From the NCBI RefSeq assembly GCF_039537505.1, contig NZ_BAABAQ010000011.1, forward strand, positions 124,001 to 188,000: a stretch of DNA of 64,000 nucleotides, given 5' to 3'. The stretch comes from Streptosporangium oxazolinicum. GTDB lineage: Bacteria; Actinomycetota; Actinomycetes; Streptosporangiales; Streptosporangiaceae. The notes below the pieces were generated by a model, which worked only from the letters and a program-made list of their open reading frames with translations, was not told the DNA's origin and searched no databases. Made by a program: the position numbers and the translations under genes. The first letter of the stretch is position 1. The number at the start of each line of letters is the position of its first letter. Positions 49,461 to 59,723 of this stretch are shown one piece after another.

Positions 49461-50315
49461 TCAGCCGTCGGAGTCACGGTCGCGGCGGCGCAGATAGCGC
49501 TCGAACTCGGCGGCGATGGCGTCGCCGCTCGCCTCGGGCAGCTCGGCGGCGTCCTTGCGCTCCTCAAGCTCCTTGACGTACTCGGCGACCTCGCTGTCCT
49601 GGGAGGCGAGCTCGTCGACGCCGTGCTCCCAGGCCCGGGACTCCTCGGCCAGCTCGCCCAGCGGCATCGGGATGTCGAGCAGGTCCTCCATCCGGCTGAG
49701 CAGCGCCATGGTGGCCTTCGGGTTGGGCGGCTGGGCCACGTAGTGCGGCACCGAGGCCCACAGCGACACGGCGTGCAGCCCGGCGGCGCCCAGGGAGTGC
49801 TGCAGGACGCCGACGATGCCCGTCGGCCCCTCGTAGCGGCTCAGCTCCAGGTTGATCGCCCTGGCCAGGCCCTCGTCGGTCGCCGACCCCACGATCGGCA
49901 CCGGGCGGGTGTGCGGTGAGTCGTTGAGCAGCGCGCCGAGCAGGACCGCGAGCTCGACCCCCAGCTCGCGGCAGACCAGCACGATCTCCTCGCAGAACGC
50001 GCGCCAGCGCATGTTGGGCTCGATGCCGCGCAGCAGGACCACGTCGCGGTCGACGCCCGGGGGCCTGGCCACCGACAGCTTGGTGGTCGGCCAGGTGATG
50101 GAGCGCGTCAGCCCCTCACCCATCTCGACGATCGGGCGGGTCACCTGGAAGTCGTAGTATTCCTCCGGGTCCAGGGAGACCAGCGGGGTCGCCTTCCACT
50201 CGTCCTCCAGGTGCGCGATCACTCCGCTCGAGGCCTCACCCGCGTCGTTCCACCCCTCGAACGCGGCGATCATCACCGGGTCGACGAGCTCGGGCAGACC
50301 TTCGATCTCGATCAC
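49461..50315 (-). CDS. PAC2-family protein (proteasome-assembly-chaperone-like fold)
   Basis: 284 aa. M-I-A-A-F-E-G-W-N-D-A-G-E-A-S near the N-terminus, F-Q-V-T-R-P, V-G-S-A-T-D-E-G, Y-E-G-P-T-G-I-V-G-V-L and S-L-W-A-S-V-P-H-Y-V match the PAC2 family, conserved in proteasome-bearing actinomycetes. The C-terminus is a charged helical stretch ending R-R-R-D-R-D-S-D-G. GTG 50315 has AGGAGG 6 nt upstream; longer starts lack a site. Divergent from metH. Confidence 0.9.
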   Translation of the reverse strand: MIEIEGLPELVDPVMIAAFEGWNDAGEASSGVIAHLEDEWKATPLVSLDPEEYYDFQVTRPIVEMGEGLTRSITWPTTKLSVARPPGVDRDVVLLRGIEPNMRWRAFCEEIVLVCRELGVELAVLLGALLNDSPHTRPVPIVGSATDEGLARAINLELSRYEGPTGIVGVLQHSLGAAGLHAVSLWASVPHYVAQPPNPKATMALLSRMEDLLDIPMPLGELAEESRAWEHGVDELASQDSEVAEYVKELEERKDAAELPEASGDAIAAEFERYLRRRDRDSDG

Positions 50316-50683
50316 GCGCCCCCTCCTTCTCACCTCACGTCCTATCCGGCTAAGCCTATGCGGTGAGGGGGCCTTCACGTCACCTTCCCGGCGCGGTACG
50401 GACGATCAGGACGTCACGGGCCCGCGCGGGCGTCACACGCCGGACGGGATCACGAGGCCGCCCTCGCGCCCGGGGAACCGTCGGTTTCCGCGTACTCCCG
50501 ACGAACCTCTACGGCGGGGCCGTCCCCGCGCCTATGGGGCCGTCGGCGCGGACAAAGGCCGATAGGGGTGGTGCGATCAGCAACCATTGGTACTTCAGGG
50601 AATCAGCGCAATTAATTGGACAAGGGGTTCGATCGCCACCAAGAACAATTAGCGTCCGGACGGCTCCCAGTACTCTTGTCCCC
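50316..50683. other. PAC2-metH divergent region
   Basis: No gene. The AT-rich patch 50570-50660 contains two ATTA-type elements and the metH -10 at its edge. No cobalamin or SAM riboswitch features were recognised. Confidence 0.5.
50671..50676 (+). promoter_or_regulatory. -10 element TACTCT for leaderless metH
   Basis: TACTCT is followed by 7 nt and ATG 50684. This decides the start against an in-frame extension of 107 codons upstream. Confidence 0.55.
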
Positions 50684-53600
50684 ATGACAAGCACTCCGTC
50701 TTTCCGTGAAGTCCTGGCCGAGCGCGTGATGGTCGCCGACGGGGCCATGGGGACGATGCTCCAGGCCCACGACGTCACCATGGATGACTTCCAGGACCAC
50801 GAGGGCTGCAACGAAGTGCTCAACGTCACCCGTCCCGACATCGTCCGCGCCGTGCACGAGGCCTACTTCGAGGTGGGGGTCGACTGCGTCGAGACGAACA
50901 CCTTCGGGGCCAACCTTTCAGCTCTTGGCGAATACGACATCTCCGAGCGCGTCTTCGAGTACTCCGAGGCCGGTGCCCGCGTCGCCCGCGAGGCCGCCGA
51001 CGCCTACTCCACCCCCGGCCGCCCGCGCTTCGTGCTGGGCTCCATCGGCCCCGGCACCAAGCTCCCCACCCTCGGGCACAAGCCGTACGCCGAGCTGCGC
51101 GACGCCTACTACGACAACGCCGCCGGCCTGGTCAGCGGTGGCGCCGACGCGCTGATCATCGAGACCTCCCAGGACCTGCTCCAGGTCAAGGCGGCGGTGA
51201 TCGGCGCCCGCCGGGCGATCGCCGACGCGGGCCGTGACGTGCCGGTCATCGCCCAGGTGACCATCGAGACCAACGGCGCGATGCTGCTGGGCTCGGAGAT
51301 CGGCGCCGCCCTGACCGCGATCGAGCCGCTCGGCGTCGACGTGATCGGCCTCAACTGCGCGACCGGCCCCGCCGAGATGAGCGAGCACCTGCGCTACCTG
51401 GCCCGCCACGCCCGCGTCCGCCTGTCGTGCATGCCCAACGCCGGGCTGCCCGTGCTCACCTCCGACGGCGCCTACTACCCGCTCAGCCCCGAGGAGCTGG
51501 CCTCGGCGCACGAGAACTTCACCCGCGACTACGGGCTCTCCCTGGTCGGCGGCTGCTGCGGCACCACCCCCGAGCACCTGCGCCAGGTCGTCGAGCGGGT
51601 CCGCGGGCAGGAGACGGCCCCGCGCCGTCCCCGCCCCGAGGCCGGCGCCTCCTCCCTCTACCAGAGCGTCCCCTTCCGCCAGGACATCTCGTACATGGCC
51701 ATCGGCGAGCGCACCAACGCCGTCGGCTCCAAGCTGTTCCGCGAGGCGATGCTCGCCCAGGACTGGGAGGAGTGCGTGGAGATCGCGCGGGGGCAGGCCC
51801 GCGACGGCGCGCACATGCTCGACCTCTGCGTCGACTACGTGGGCCGCGACGGCGTGGCCGACATGAAGGAGCTGGCGTTCCGCTTCGCCACCGCCTCCAC
51901 GCTGCCGGTCGTCCTCGACTCCACCGAGCCCGCCGTCCTGGAGGCCGGGCTGCAGATGCTCGGCGGGCGCGCGGTCGTCAACTCGGTCAACTACGAGGAG
52001 GGCGACGGCCCCGAGACGCGCTTCCACCGCAACATGACCCTGGTCCGCGAGTACGGCGCCGCCGTGGTGGCCCTCACCATCGACGAGCGGGGCCAGGCCC
52101 GCACCGCCGACCTGAAGGTCCAGATCGCGGTCCGCCTCATCGAGGACCTGACCGGCAGATGGGGGATGAAGGTCGAGGACATCCTCGTCGACATGCTCAC
52201 CTTCCCCATCGCCACCGGTCAGGAGGAGACCCGGCGCGACGCGCTGGAGACGATCGAGGCGATCAAGGAGATCAAGCGGCTCCACCCCGCCGTGCAGACG
52301 GTTCTGGGCCTGTCCAACGTGTCGTTCGGCCTCAACCCGGCCGCCCGCGTCGTGCTCAACTCGGTCTTCCTCAACGAGTGCGTCAACGCCGGCCTGGACG
52401 CGGCGATCGTGCACGCCTCCAAGATCCTGCCGATGGCCCGCATCCCCGACGAGCAGCGCCAGGTCGCCCTGGACATGGTCTACGACCGGCGCAGGGAGGG
52501 CTACGACCCGCTGCAGCGGTTCATGGAGCTGTTCGAGGGGGTCGACGCCGCCGCGCTCAAGGAGAGCAAGGCCGAGGAGCTCGCCGCGCTGCCGCTGTGG
52601 GAGCGGCTCAAGCGCCGCATCGTCGACGGCGAGCGCAAGGGCCTGGAGGCCGACCTCGACGAGGGCCTCGCCCTGCGCCCCGCCCTGGAGATCGTCAACG
52701 ACGTGCTGCTCGACGGCATGAAGACCGTCGGCGAGCTGTTCGGCTCCGGCCAGATGCAGCTGCCGTTCGTGCTCCAGTCGGCCGAGGTGATGAAGACCTC
52801 GGTCGCCTACCTGGAGCCGCACATGGAGCGGGTCGAGGGCGAGGTCAAGGGCCGCATCGTGCTCGCCACCGTCAAGGGCGACGTGCACGACATCGGCAAG
52901 AACCTGGTCGACATCATCCTCTCCAACAACGGCTACGAGGTCGTCAACCTCGGCATCAAGCAGCCGGTGTCGGTCATCCTGGAGGCCGCCGAGGAGAAGA
53001 GGGCCGACGTCATCGGCATGTCCGGGCTGCTGGTGAAGTCCACGGTCATCATGAAGGAGAACCTGGAGGAGATGAACTCCCGGGGCATCTCCGAGAGGTT
53101 CCCCGTGCTGCTCGGCGGGGCCGCGCTGACCCGCGCCTACGTCGAGCAGGACCTCGCGGAGCTCTTCCAGGGCGAGGTCCGCTACGCCCGCGACGCCTTC
53201 GAGGGACTGCGCCTGATGGACGCCTTCATGGCGGTCAAGCGCGGGGAGAAGGGCGCGAGCCTGCCGCCGCTGCGCGAGCGCCGGGTCAAGGGCGGCGCCA
53301 CCCTGGTCAGGACCCCGGTGGAGGAGCTGCCCGCCCGCTCCGACGTGGCCGCCGACAACCCGGTGCCGACGGCGCCCTTCCTCGGCGAGCGCGTCATCAA
53401 GGGCGTGCCGCTCGCCGAGTACGCCGCCTTCCTGGACGAGCGGGCGACGTTCATGGGCCAGTGGGGCCTCAAGGCCGCGCGCGGCGGCGACGGGCCCTCG
53501 TACGAGGAGCTGGTCGAGACCGAGGGCCGCCCGCGCCTGCGGATGTGGCTGGAGCGGATGCAGACCGACGGGCTGCTGGAGGCGGCGGTCGTCTACGGCT

Positions 53601-54148
53601 ACTTCCCGTGCGTCAGCGACGGCGACTCGCTGATCATCCTGGACGAGGGGGGAAACGAGCGCACCCGCTTCACCTTCCCGCGCCAGCGCCGCGACCGGCA
53701 CCTGTGCCTGTCCGACTTCTTCCGTTCCAAGGACTCCGGCGAGGTCGACGTCGTCGCCTTCCAGGTCGCGACGATGGGCAACAGGGTCTCCGAGGCGGCG
53801 GCCGAGCTGTTCGCCAAGGACGCCTACCGCGACTACCTGGAGCTGCACGGCCTGTCGGTGCAGCTGACCGAGGCCCTGGCCGAGTACTGGCACGCGCGGG
53901 TACGCTCCGAGCTGGGCATCGGCGGGGACGAGTCGCTGGAGGACATGCTCAAGGTCAACGTCGCCGGCTGCCGATACTCCTTCGGCTACCCGGCCTGCCC
54001 CAATCTGGAGGACCAGGTGCAGCTGATGGGGCTGCTCGATCCGGCGCGGATCGGCGTCGAGCTGTCGGAGGAGTTCCAGCTCCATCCCGAGCAGTCGACG
54101 TCGGCGCTGATCGTCCATCATCCCGAGGCCAACTACTTCAACGTATGA
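50684..54148 (+). CDS. metH: Cobalamin-dependent methionine synthase
   Basis: 1154 aa. Four modules in order: homocysteine/Zn domain (D-G-A-M-G-T-M-L at the start, N-C-A-T-G-P and V-G-G-C-C-G-T-T with the Zn cysteines), pterin domain (I-G-E-R-T-N-A-V-G-S), cobalamin cap and B12 domain (D-V-H-D-I-G-K-N, with His as the lower ligand), and the C-terminal activation domain (R-Y-S-F-G-Y-P-A-C-P-N-L near residue 1105). It transfers the methyl of 5-methyl-THF to homocysteine. Slightly shorter than the E. coli enzyme, as is usual in actinomycetes. The start is set by the leaderless promoter. Confidence 0.95.
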   Translation: MTSTPSFREVLAERVMVADGAMGTMLQAHDVTMDDFQDHEGCNEVLNVTRPDIVRAVHEAYFEVGVDCVETNTFGANLSALGEYDISERVFEYSEAGARVAREAADAYSTPGRPRFVLGSIGPGTKLPTLGHKPYAELRDAYYDNAAGLVSGGADALIIETSQDLLQVKAAVIGARRAIADAGRDVPVIAQVTIETNGAMLLGSEIGAALTAIEPLGVDVIGLNCATGPAEMSEHLRYLARHARVRLSCMPNAGLPVLTSDGAYYPLSPEELASAHENFTRDYGLSLVGGCCGTTPEHLRQVVERVRGQETAPRRPRPEAGASSLYQSVPFRQDISYMAIGERTNAVGSKLFREAMLAQDWEECVEIARGQARDGAHMLDLCVDYVGRDGVADMKELAFRFATASTLPVVLDSTEPAVLEAGLQMLGGRAVVNSVNYEEGDGPETRFHRNMTLVREYGAAVVALTIDERGQARTADLKVQIAVRLIEDLTGRWGMKVEDILVDMLTFPIATGQEETRRDALETIEAIKEIKRLHPAVQTVLGLSNVSFGLNPAARVVLNSVFLNECVNAGLDAAIVHASKILPMARIPDEQRQVALDMVYDRRREGYDPLQRFMELFEGVDAAALKESKAEELAALPLWERLKRRIVDGERKGLEADLDEGLALRPALEIVNDVLLDGMKTVGELFGSGQMQLPFVLQSAEVMKTSVAYLEPHMERVEGEVKGRIVLATVKGDVHDIGKNLVDIILSNNGYEVVNLGIKQPVSVILEAAEEKRADVIGMSGLLVKSTVIMKENLEEMNSRGISERFPVLLGGAALTRAYVEQDLAELFQGEVRYARDAFEGLRLMDAFMAVKRGEKGASLPPLRERRVKGGATLVRTPVEELPARSDVAADNPVPTAPFLGERVIKGVPLAEYAAFLDERATFMGQWGLKAARGGDGPSYEELVETEGRPRLRMWLERMQTDGLLEAAVVYGYFPCVSDGDSLIILDEGGNERTRFTFPRQRRDRHLCLSDFFRSKDSGEVDVVAFQVATMGNRVSEAAAELFAKDAYRDYLELHGLSVQLTEALAEYWHARVRSELGIGGDESLEDMLKVNVAGCRYSFGYPACPNLEDQVQLMGLLDPARIGVELSEEFQLHPEQSTSALIVHHPEANYFNV

Positions 54149-54182
54149 CCGGCGTGTGATCGGCCAGGGGGGTTCACCGGGG

Positions 54183-54854
54183 ATGGAAGCTGTTCTCTTC
54201 GACATGGACGGGCTTCTCGTCGACAGCGAGAAGATCTGGTTTCAGGTCGAGACCGAGGTGATGGAACGGCTCGGCGGCGAGTGGGGGGAGGCCCACCAGG
54301 AGAACCTGGTGGGCGGTTCCATGCCGGCCACCGTTGCCTACATGCTCAAGATCTCCGGCGGGGGCGCCACCCCCGCCGAGGTGGAGGCGTGGATGCTGGA
54401 GGGCATGATCGCCAGGCTCGCGGGCGGGGTGGAGATGATGCCCGGCGCCGCCGAGCTGCTGGCCGAGGTGCGCGGGGCGGGCCTGGCCACCGCCCTGGTC
54501 ACCTCGTCGGTCCGGTCGATCGCCGAGGCGTGTCTGAGGAGCATCGGGGCGCACAACTTCGACCGCGTGGTCACCGGCGACGACGTCGCGCGGACCAAGC
54601 CCGACCCCGAGCCCTACCTGACGGGCGCCCGGCTGCTGGGCGTCGACCCGGCCCGTTGCGTCGCCCTGGAGGACTCCCCGAACGGGGTGACGTCGGCCAC
54701 CGCCGCGGGTTGCCGGGTGGTGGCGGTGCCGAGCGTGTTGCCGATTCCCGCCGCGCCCGGCCGCCTCGTCGTCGGCTCGCTGCTGGAGGTCGACGTGGCG
54801 ATCCTGCGTTCGCTGTCCTCCGGTGAGCCGTTCGACGTCGGGGATCGTCCCTGA
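54183..54854 (+). CDS. HAD-superfamily phosphatase (beta-phosphoglucomutase-like)
   Basis: 223 aa from ATG 54183 (GTG 54156 possible). Motif I is L-F-D-M-D-G-L-L-V-D-S-E (two Asp), motif II is A-L-V-T-S-S, motif III Lys is in R-T-K-P-D-P-E-P-Y, and motif IV is A-L-E-D-S-P-N-G-V. The alpha-helical cap between motifs I and II is of the C1 type. Phosphosugar or phosphomonoester hydrolase or mutase; substrate unknown. Starts 34 nt after metH, perhaps co-transcribed. Confidence 0.88.
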   Translation: MEAVLFDMDGLLVDSEKIWFQVETEVMERLGGEWGEAHQENLVGGSMPATVAYMLKISGGGATPAEVEAWMLEGMIARLAGGVEMMPGAAELLAEVRGAGLATALVTSSVRSIAEACLRSIGAHNFDRVVTGDDVARTKPDPEPYLTGARLLGVDPARCVALEDSPNGVTSATAAGCRVVAVPSVLPIPAAPGRLVVGSLLEVDVAILRSLSSGEPFDVGDRP

Positions 54855-54976
54855 TCTTTCGTGCGAACCGGCCCGCGTCCCTTAGGGGGTGATCCCTCCT
54901 CAGGAAGGAGGTCCCGTCCCGATTCGACGTGCCAGGATGGATGTACGGGTAAGCCGATACGAGGGGGCGGTCCGCC

Positions 54977-55519
54977 ATGTCGTACGACCAGATCGCGTGG
55001 TTGCCGCTCTGTGCCGGGGTCACCGGCGTGGGGCTGGTGCTGAGTTTCCTGCTGATGCGCCGCCGGGGCGCCGCGGCGGGGTTGCGTGCCGCGGCCTGGT
55101 CGCTGCTGCCCGTCGCCGCCTACCTGACCGGCGCGCTGCCGACCGTGTGGCAGATCGGCACGGCGATCGGCGGGTTCCTCACCGGTCTGGTGTTCAACCC
55201 CGTGGTCTGGTCCGGGGTGGCGGTGACCGGGCTCGCCGTGCTGCTCTTCCTGGTCTCCGGCTTCCTGCGCGGACGCCGCCTCAGGGCCGCCTCGGCGTCC
55301 GGGGCCTCCCCGGCCCCCGTCACGAGTGCCCCGGCGCGCGGCGGGGCCGTGACGTCGGGGACGCCGGGCGCGACGGCCGTCACGCAGCCGCTGCCCAAGC
55401 GCAAGGCCGCTCCCGCGCCCGTTTCCCAGCCCGCCGCCGCCCGTCCCGCGGCGAAGCCGGCGGCCGATGACGACTTCTCCGACATCGAGGACATCCTCAA
55501 GCGCCGTGGGATCGGATGA
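54977..55519 (+). CDS. Small three-helix membrane protein with disordered tail
   Basis: 180 aa. Three hydrophobic helices (about residues 8-26, 36-52 and 72-95), then a basic R-G-R-R-L-R and an Ala/Pro/Ser-rich cytoplasmic tail ending D-D-D-F-S-D-I-E-D-I-L-K-R-R-G-I-G. The acidic-then-basic terminal helix is a recurrent actinomycete feature. Not recognised; relatives are often mislabelled cellulose synthase. Confidence 0.7.
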   Translation: MSYDQIAWLPLCAGVTGVGLVLSFLLMRRRGAAAGLRAAAWSLLPVAAYLTGALPTVWQIGTAIGGFLTGLVFNPVVWSGVAVTGLAVLLFLVSGFLRGRRLRAASASGASPAPVTSAPARGGAVTSGTPGATAVTQPLPKRKAAPAPVSQPAAARPAAKPAADDDFSDIEDILKRRGIG

Positions 55520-55708
55520 CACTACGTCACCGCCTCGATTCAATGTCACGAATCCGAGACAGAAGCGGAACGGCTTCCGGACATTACCTTCAAGATCAAA
55601 ACGAATGAATTTCGCGTGAATCACAGTTAAGCCACATAGCGCCTCAGAGGACTGGTCAGCGCAGTTCAGCCCATAGATTCTGCGCACGGGACCACGAATA
55701 CTGGCCCG

Positions 55709-55714
55709 TAGACT
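55709..55714 (+). promoter_or_regulatory. -10 element TAGACT for the ABC transporter operon
   Basis: A consensus-like -10 element lies 70 nt before the permease ATG in the 265-bp gap 55520-55784, which is otherwise AT-rich and gene-free. No clear -35 was seen. Confidence 0.45.
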
Positions 55715-55784
55715 TACGGCGCGCTACCCCGACCCGGGGGACGCGTTGACGGACAACGTCGTCTGGGATCCAGGGGGCCACTGT

Positions 55785-56795
55785 ATGACCGCACCGCTCG
55801 ACGTCCCCGGCACGGCCATGGAGGCCCAGCCGGAGGCTGTTCTCGAAGGGGTGGGCGGAAAAGCGATCGAAGGCCGTTCTCTCGGCCAGATAGCTTGGCT
55901 GCGCCTGAAGCGCGATAAAGCAGCAATTATCGGCGCTTTCGTCGTGGTCTTCCTGACGCTGATCGCGATCTTCGCGGAGCGCCCGTTCGGCGGGATCATC
56001 GCCCTGTTCGGCGATTCCCCGAACATTCCCAACAACGACCTCATCGACCCCATGACGAGCGCGCCGCTGGGCGCCTGGGGCGGGATCAGCCTGGAGCACC
56101 CGTTCGGTCTGGAGCCGGTCAACGGCCGTGACATCTTCGCCCGGATCATCTCCGGCGCCCAGATCTCGCTGCTGGTCGCCTTCCTGTCCACGCTGCTCTC
56201 GGTGGTGATCGGCTCACTGCTGGGCGTGCTCGCCGGCTTCTTCGGCGGCTGGGTCGACACCCTCATCAGCCGGGCGATGGACGTCTTCCTCGCCTTCCCC
56301 CTGCTGCTGTTCGCGATCGCCATCGTCGGCGCCGTCCCCGACCAGGCCCTCGGGCTGAGGGGCAACGGCCTGCGGATCGCGGTGATCGTGTTCATCATCG
56401 GCTTCTTCAACTGGCCGTACATCGCGCGCATCGTGCGCGGCCAGACCCTGTCGCTGCGCGAGCGCGAGTTCGTCGACGCGGCCCGCTCCCTGGGCGCGGG
56501 CAACCGCTACATCATCTTCCGCGAGATGTTCCCGAACCTCGTGGCGCCGATCCTCGTCTACGCGACCCTGCTGATCCCCACGAACATCCTGTTCGAGGCG
56601 GCTCTGTCGTTCCTCGGTGTCGGTGTGAACGAGCCCCAGGCGTCCTGGGGCGGCATGCTCACCAGGGCGGTCGACTACTACCAGACCGCCCCGCTCTTCA
56701 TGATCGTCCCGGGCCTGGCGATCTTCATCACCGTCATGGCGTTCAACCTGCTGGGCGACGGGCTCCGGGACGCCCTCGACCCGCGAGCCCGGTAG
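55785..56795 (+). CDS. ABC transporter permease, DppC/OppC type
   Basis: 336 aa. After a 40-residue cytoplasmic tail come six hydrophobic helices. The peptide-permease EAA loop is E-F-V-D-A-A-R-S-L-G-A-G-N-R-Y-I-I-F-R-E-M-F-P-N. N-G-R-D-I-F-A-R near residue 110 is typical of DppC/OppC. ATG 55785 with GGGGG upstream. First gene of a five-gene peptide/nickel-type uptake operon. Confidence 0.9.
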   Translation: MTAPLDVPGTAMEAQPEAVLEGVGGKAIEGRSLGQIAWLRLKRDKAAIIGAFVVVFLTLIAIFAERPFGGIIALFGDSPNIPNNDLIDPMTSAPLGAWGGISLEHPFGLEPVNGRDIFARIISGAQISLLVAFLSTLLSVVIGSLLGVLAGFFGGWVDTLISRAMDVFLAFPLLLFAIAIVGAVPDQALGLRGNGLRIAVIVFIIGFFNWPYIARIVRGQTLSLREREFVDAARSLGAGNRYIIFREMFPNLVAPILVYATLLIPTNILFEAALSFLGVGVNEPQASWGGMLTRAVDYYQTAPLFMIVPGLAIFITVMAFNLLGDGLRDALDPRAR

Positions 56796-56853
56796 CGAAC
56801 AAGCGACCGTCCTCTATATCTCCGTCACTCACGACAAGGGGTGTACCACCACG

Positions 56854-58632
56854 ATGAGGAAGATCAACGCCCTGGCGCTCGCCGCGCTGGGTACCGCGCT
56901 GACCATGGGACTGGCCGCCTGTGGCGGAACAGCCGGTGGCGGTGGCAACACGTCCTCGGGGAACCAGGGGACCGGTGCCGCGGCCTCCGCGGCCAAGCAC
57001 AACGACGGCTACACCAAGGTCGTCAACGCCGCCGACACCAAGGGTGGCACGCTCAAGTTCGCCTACTCCGACGAGCCCGACTCGATGGACCCGGGCAACA
57101 CCTACTACGCGTTCAACTGGAACTTCACCCGGCTGTACGCCCGCCCGCTGATGACCTACGCCGCCGAGCCCGGCGACGCCGGTCTCAAGCTGGTCCCGGA
57201 CCTGGCCGAGGGCCCCGGCGAGATGGCCGAGGACGGCAAGTCCTGGACGTACAAGCTCAAGAAGGGCATCAAGTACGACGACGGCACCGAGGTCAAGGCC
57301 GCGGACGTCAAGTACGCCATCGCCCGCAGCAACTTCACCGAAGAGCTCACCGACGGTCCGAAGTACTTCGCCCAGTACCTCGACTCCGGTGACTACAAGG
57401 GCCCCTATAAGGACAAGAACCTCGACAACTTCAAGGGCGTCGAGACCCCCGACGACCACACCGTCGTCTTCAAGCTGAAGGCGCCGTTCGCGGAGTTCGA
57501 CTTCCTGGTGGCCAACCCGCAGTCCGCCCCGGTGCCGCAGGCCAAGGACACCGGTCTCGACTACGAGAAGACCGTCGCCTCGACCGGCCCCTACAAGATC
57601 GAGAGCTACGAGATCGGCAAGCAGTTCAACCTCGTCAAGAACGAGAACTGGGACCCGGCCACCGACACCACCCGCAAGCAGCTGCCCGACCGCATCGAAG
57701 TCCAGATGAAGCAGAACGCCGAGGACATCGACAAGCGCCTCATGAGCGGCCAGGTCCACGTCGACCTCGGCGGCACCGGCGTGCAGCCGGCGGCCCGCGC
57801 CCAGATCGTCGCGGACGCCAAGCTGAAGGACTCCACGGACAACCCCTTCACGCCGTTCAACCGCTACGCGATGATGTCGACCGCGGTGAAGCCGTTCGAC
57901 AACATCGACTGCCGCAAGGCCGTGCAGTACGCCACCGACAAGACCGCCACCCAGGCTCCCTGGGGCGGCCCGCTCGGCGGCGAGATCGGCACCACCGCGA
58001 TGACCCCGACCACGGTCGGCTACAAGCAGTTCGACCTGTACCCCAACGGCGCCGACCACAAGGGTGACCTGACCAAGGCCAAGGAGCACCTGACGGCCTG
58101 CGGCCAGCCGAACGGCTTCGAGACCAACATCGCGGTCCGCGGTGACCGCACCAAGGAGGTCCAGGTCGCCGAGGCGCTCCAGGCCTCCCTCGACCGGGTC
58201 GGCATCAAGGCCACCATCAAGAAGTACCCCTCGGGTGACTGGAGCGCGCAGTACGCCGGCAAGCCGGAGTTCGTGCACGCCAACAAGCTGGGCATCATGA
58301 TCGCCGGCTGGGGCTCCGACTGGCCGTCCGGTTTCGGATTCCTGTCGCAGATCGTCGACGGTCGCTTCATCAAGGACTCCGGCAACTACAACATGATGGA
58401 GCTCAACGACAAGTCGGTGAACGACCTGCTGGACAAGGGCATCCAGACCACCGACGCCGCCGCCCGCAACGAGATCTGGACCCAGGTCGACCAGAAGGTC
58501 ATGGAGTCTGCCGCCTTCATGTCCTTCGTCTACGAGAAGACCCTCATCTTCCGTCCGTCGACCCTGACCAACGTGTACGTGCACCCGGCCTACGGCATGT
58601 ACGACTACACGTGGCTCGGCGTCCAGCAGTAG
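56854..58632 (+). CDS. ABC transporter substrate-binding lipoprotein (family 5, peptide type)
   Basis: 592 aa. Lipoprotein signal M-R-K-x-hydrophobic with lipobox L-A-A-C (Cys 23), then a Gly/Ser linker. SBP_bac_5 features include F-A-Y-S-D-E-P-D-S-M-D-P-G-N near residue 70, W-T-Y-K-L-K-K-G-I-K-Y-D-D-G-T-E-V-K-A-A-D-V (the conserved family 5 signature) and A-P-F-A-E-F-D-F. Codon use is strongly biased to Lys-AAG, so the protein is unusually lysine-rich for this genome. AAGGGG precedes the ATG. Captures oligopeptides or similar solutes outside the membrane. Confidence 0.92.
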   Translation: MRKINALALAALGTALTMGLAACGGTAGGGGNTSSGNQGTGAAASAAKHNDGYTKVVNAADTKGGTLKFAYSDEPDSMDPGNTYYAFNWNFTRLYARPLMTYAAEPGDAGLKLVPDLAEGPGEMAEDGKSWTYKLKKGIKYDDGTEVKAADVKYAIARSNFTEELTDGPKYFAQYLDSGDYKGPYKDKNLDNFKGVETPDDHTVVFKLKAPFAEFDFLVANPQSAPVPQAKDTGLDYEKTVASTGPYKIESYEIGKQFNLVKNENWDPATDTTRKQLPDRIEVQMKQNAEDIDKRLMSGQVHVDLGGTGVQPAARAQIVADAKLKDSTDNPFTPFNRYAMMSTAVKPFDNIDCRKAVQYATDKTATQAPWGGPLGGEIGTTAMTPTTVGYKQFDLYPNGADHKGDLTKAKEHLTACGQPNGFETNIAVRGDRTKEVQVAEALQASLDRVGIKATIKKYPSGDWSAQYAGKPEFVHANKLGIMIAGWGSDWPSGFGFLSQIVDGRFIKDSGNYNMMELNDKSVNDLLDKGIQTTDAAARNEIWTQVDQKVMESAAFMSFVYEKTLIFRPSTLTNVYVHPAYGMYDYTWLGVQQ

Positions 58633-58671
58633 CCCTTCCCTAGTTAGCCAAAGGCAGGTGAAGGCCTGACG

Positions 58672-59723
58672 GTGCCCGGGAGCGACCCTCCCGGGCACCC
58701 CGGCCGAACGATCGTGGTCGCTTTCATCGTCCGCCGCGTGATCGCCGCCGTGCTGATGCTCGCCATCGTCAGCATGGCCACCTTCGCGATCTTCTTTCTC
58801 ATCCCGCGTGCTCTGGGACAGACCCCCGAGGGCATGGCGTCGCGTTACGTCGGGCGAGACGCCACCCCTGAGGCGATCCAGGGTGCCGTCAAGCGACTGC
58901 ACCTGGACGACCCGCTCCTGGTGCAGTACGGCCGGTTCGCGCAGGGCATCGTCGCCGGTCAGGATTACTCGCTCGGCCCGCGCAAGGCCGAGTGCCCGGC
59001 ACCGTGCTTTGGCTTCTCCTTCAACAACAACCAGCCGGTCTGGCCGACGCTGCTCGACAGGCTCCCCGCGACGATCTCCCTCGCCCTGGGCGCGGCGATC
59101 ACCTGGGTCGTCGTCGGCGTCAGCGTGGGCGTCGTCTCCGCGCTGAGACGCGGCACCGCCATGGACCGGGCGGCGATGACGATCGCCCTGGCCGGGGTGT
59201 CGCTCCCCATCTACTTCACCGGGCTGGTGTCGCTGTCGCTGTTCGCGTACACGCTGGGGATCTTCCCCGGCGGCGGCAGCTACACGGCGTTCACCGAGAA
59301 CCCGGTCATGTGGTTCCAGGCGCTCGTACTGCCCTGGATCACCCTGGCGTTCCTGTACGCCGCCCTGTACGCCCGGCTCACCCGGGCGGGCATGCTGGAG
59401 ACCATGGGTGAGGACTATATCCGCACCGCCCGCGCCAAGGGGCTCAAGGAGCGGACGGTCGTGACCAAGCACGCCCTGCGGGCCACGCTGACCCCGATCC
59501 TCACCATCTTCGGCCTGGACCTCGGCCTGCTGCTGGGCGGCGCGGTGCTCACCGAGAGCACCTTCTCCATCCCCGGCATCGGCAAGCTGGTCATCGACGC
59601 GATCCGGAGCAACGACCTGCCCGTCGTCCTGGGTGTGACCCTGTTCGCGGCGATCTTCATCGTCCTGGCCAACCTCATCGTGGACGTGCTGTACGCGGTG
59701 GTCGACCCGAGGGTGAGGCTCTC

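Noticed and set aside
50316..50683. Cobalamin or SAM riboswitch before metH
   Set aside because: No B12-box or SAM-box features were recognised, and a -10 element 7 nt from the ATG leaves no leader.
50918..54205. Long open frame antisense to metH
   Set aside because: Third-position GC bias makes antisense frames open; the product has repetitive acidic/Leu/His content and no motif.
56743..59472. Long open frame antisense to the ABC transporter genes
   Set aside because: Same GC artefact; the plus-strand proteins carry complete family signatures.
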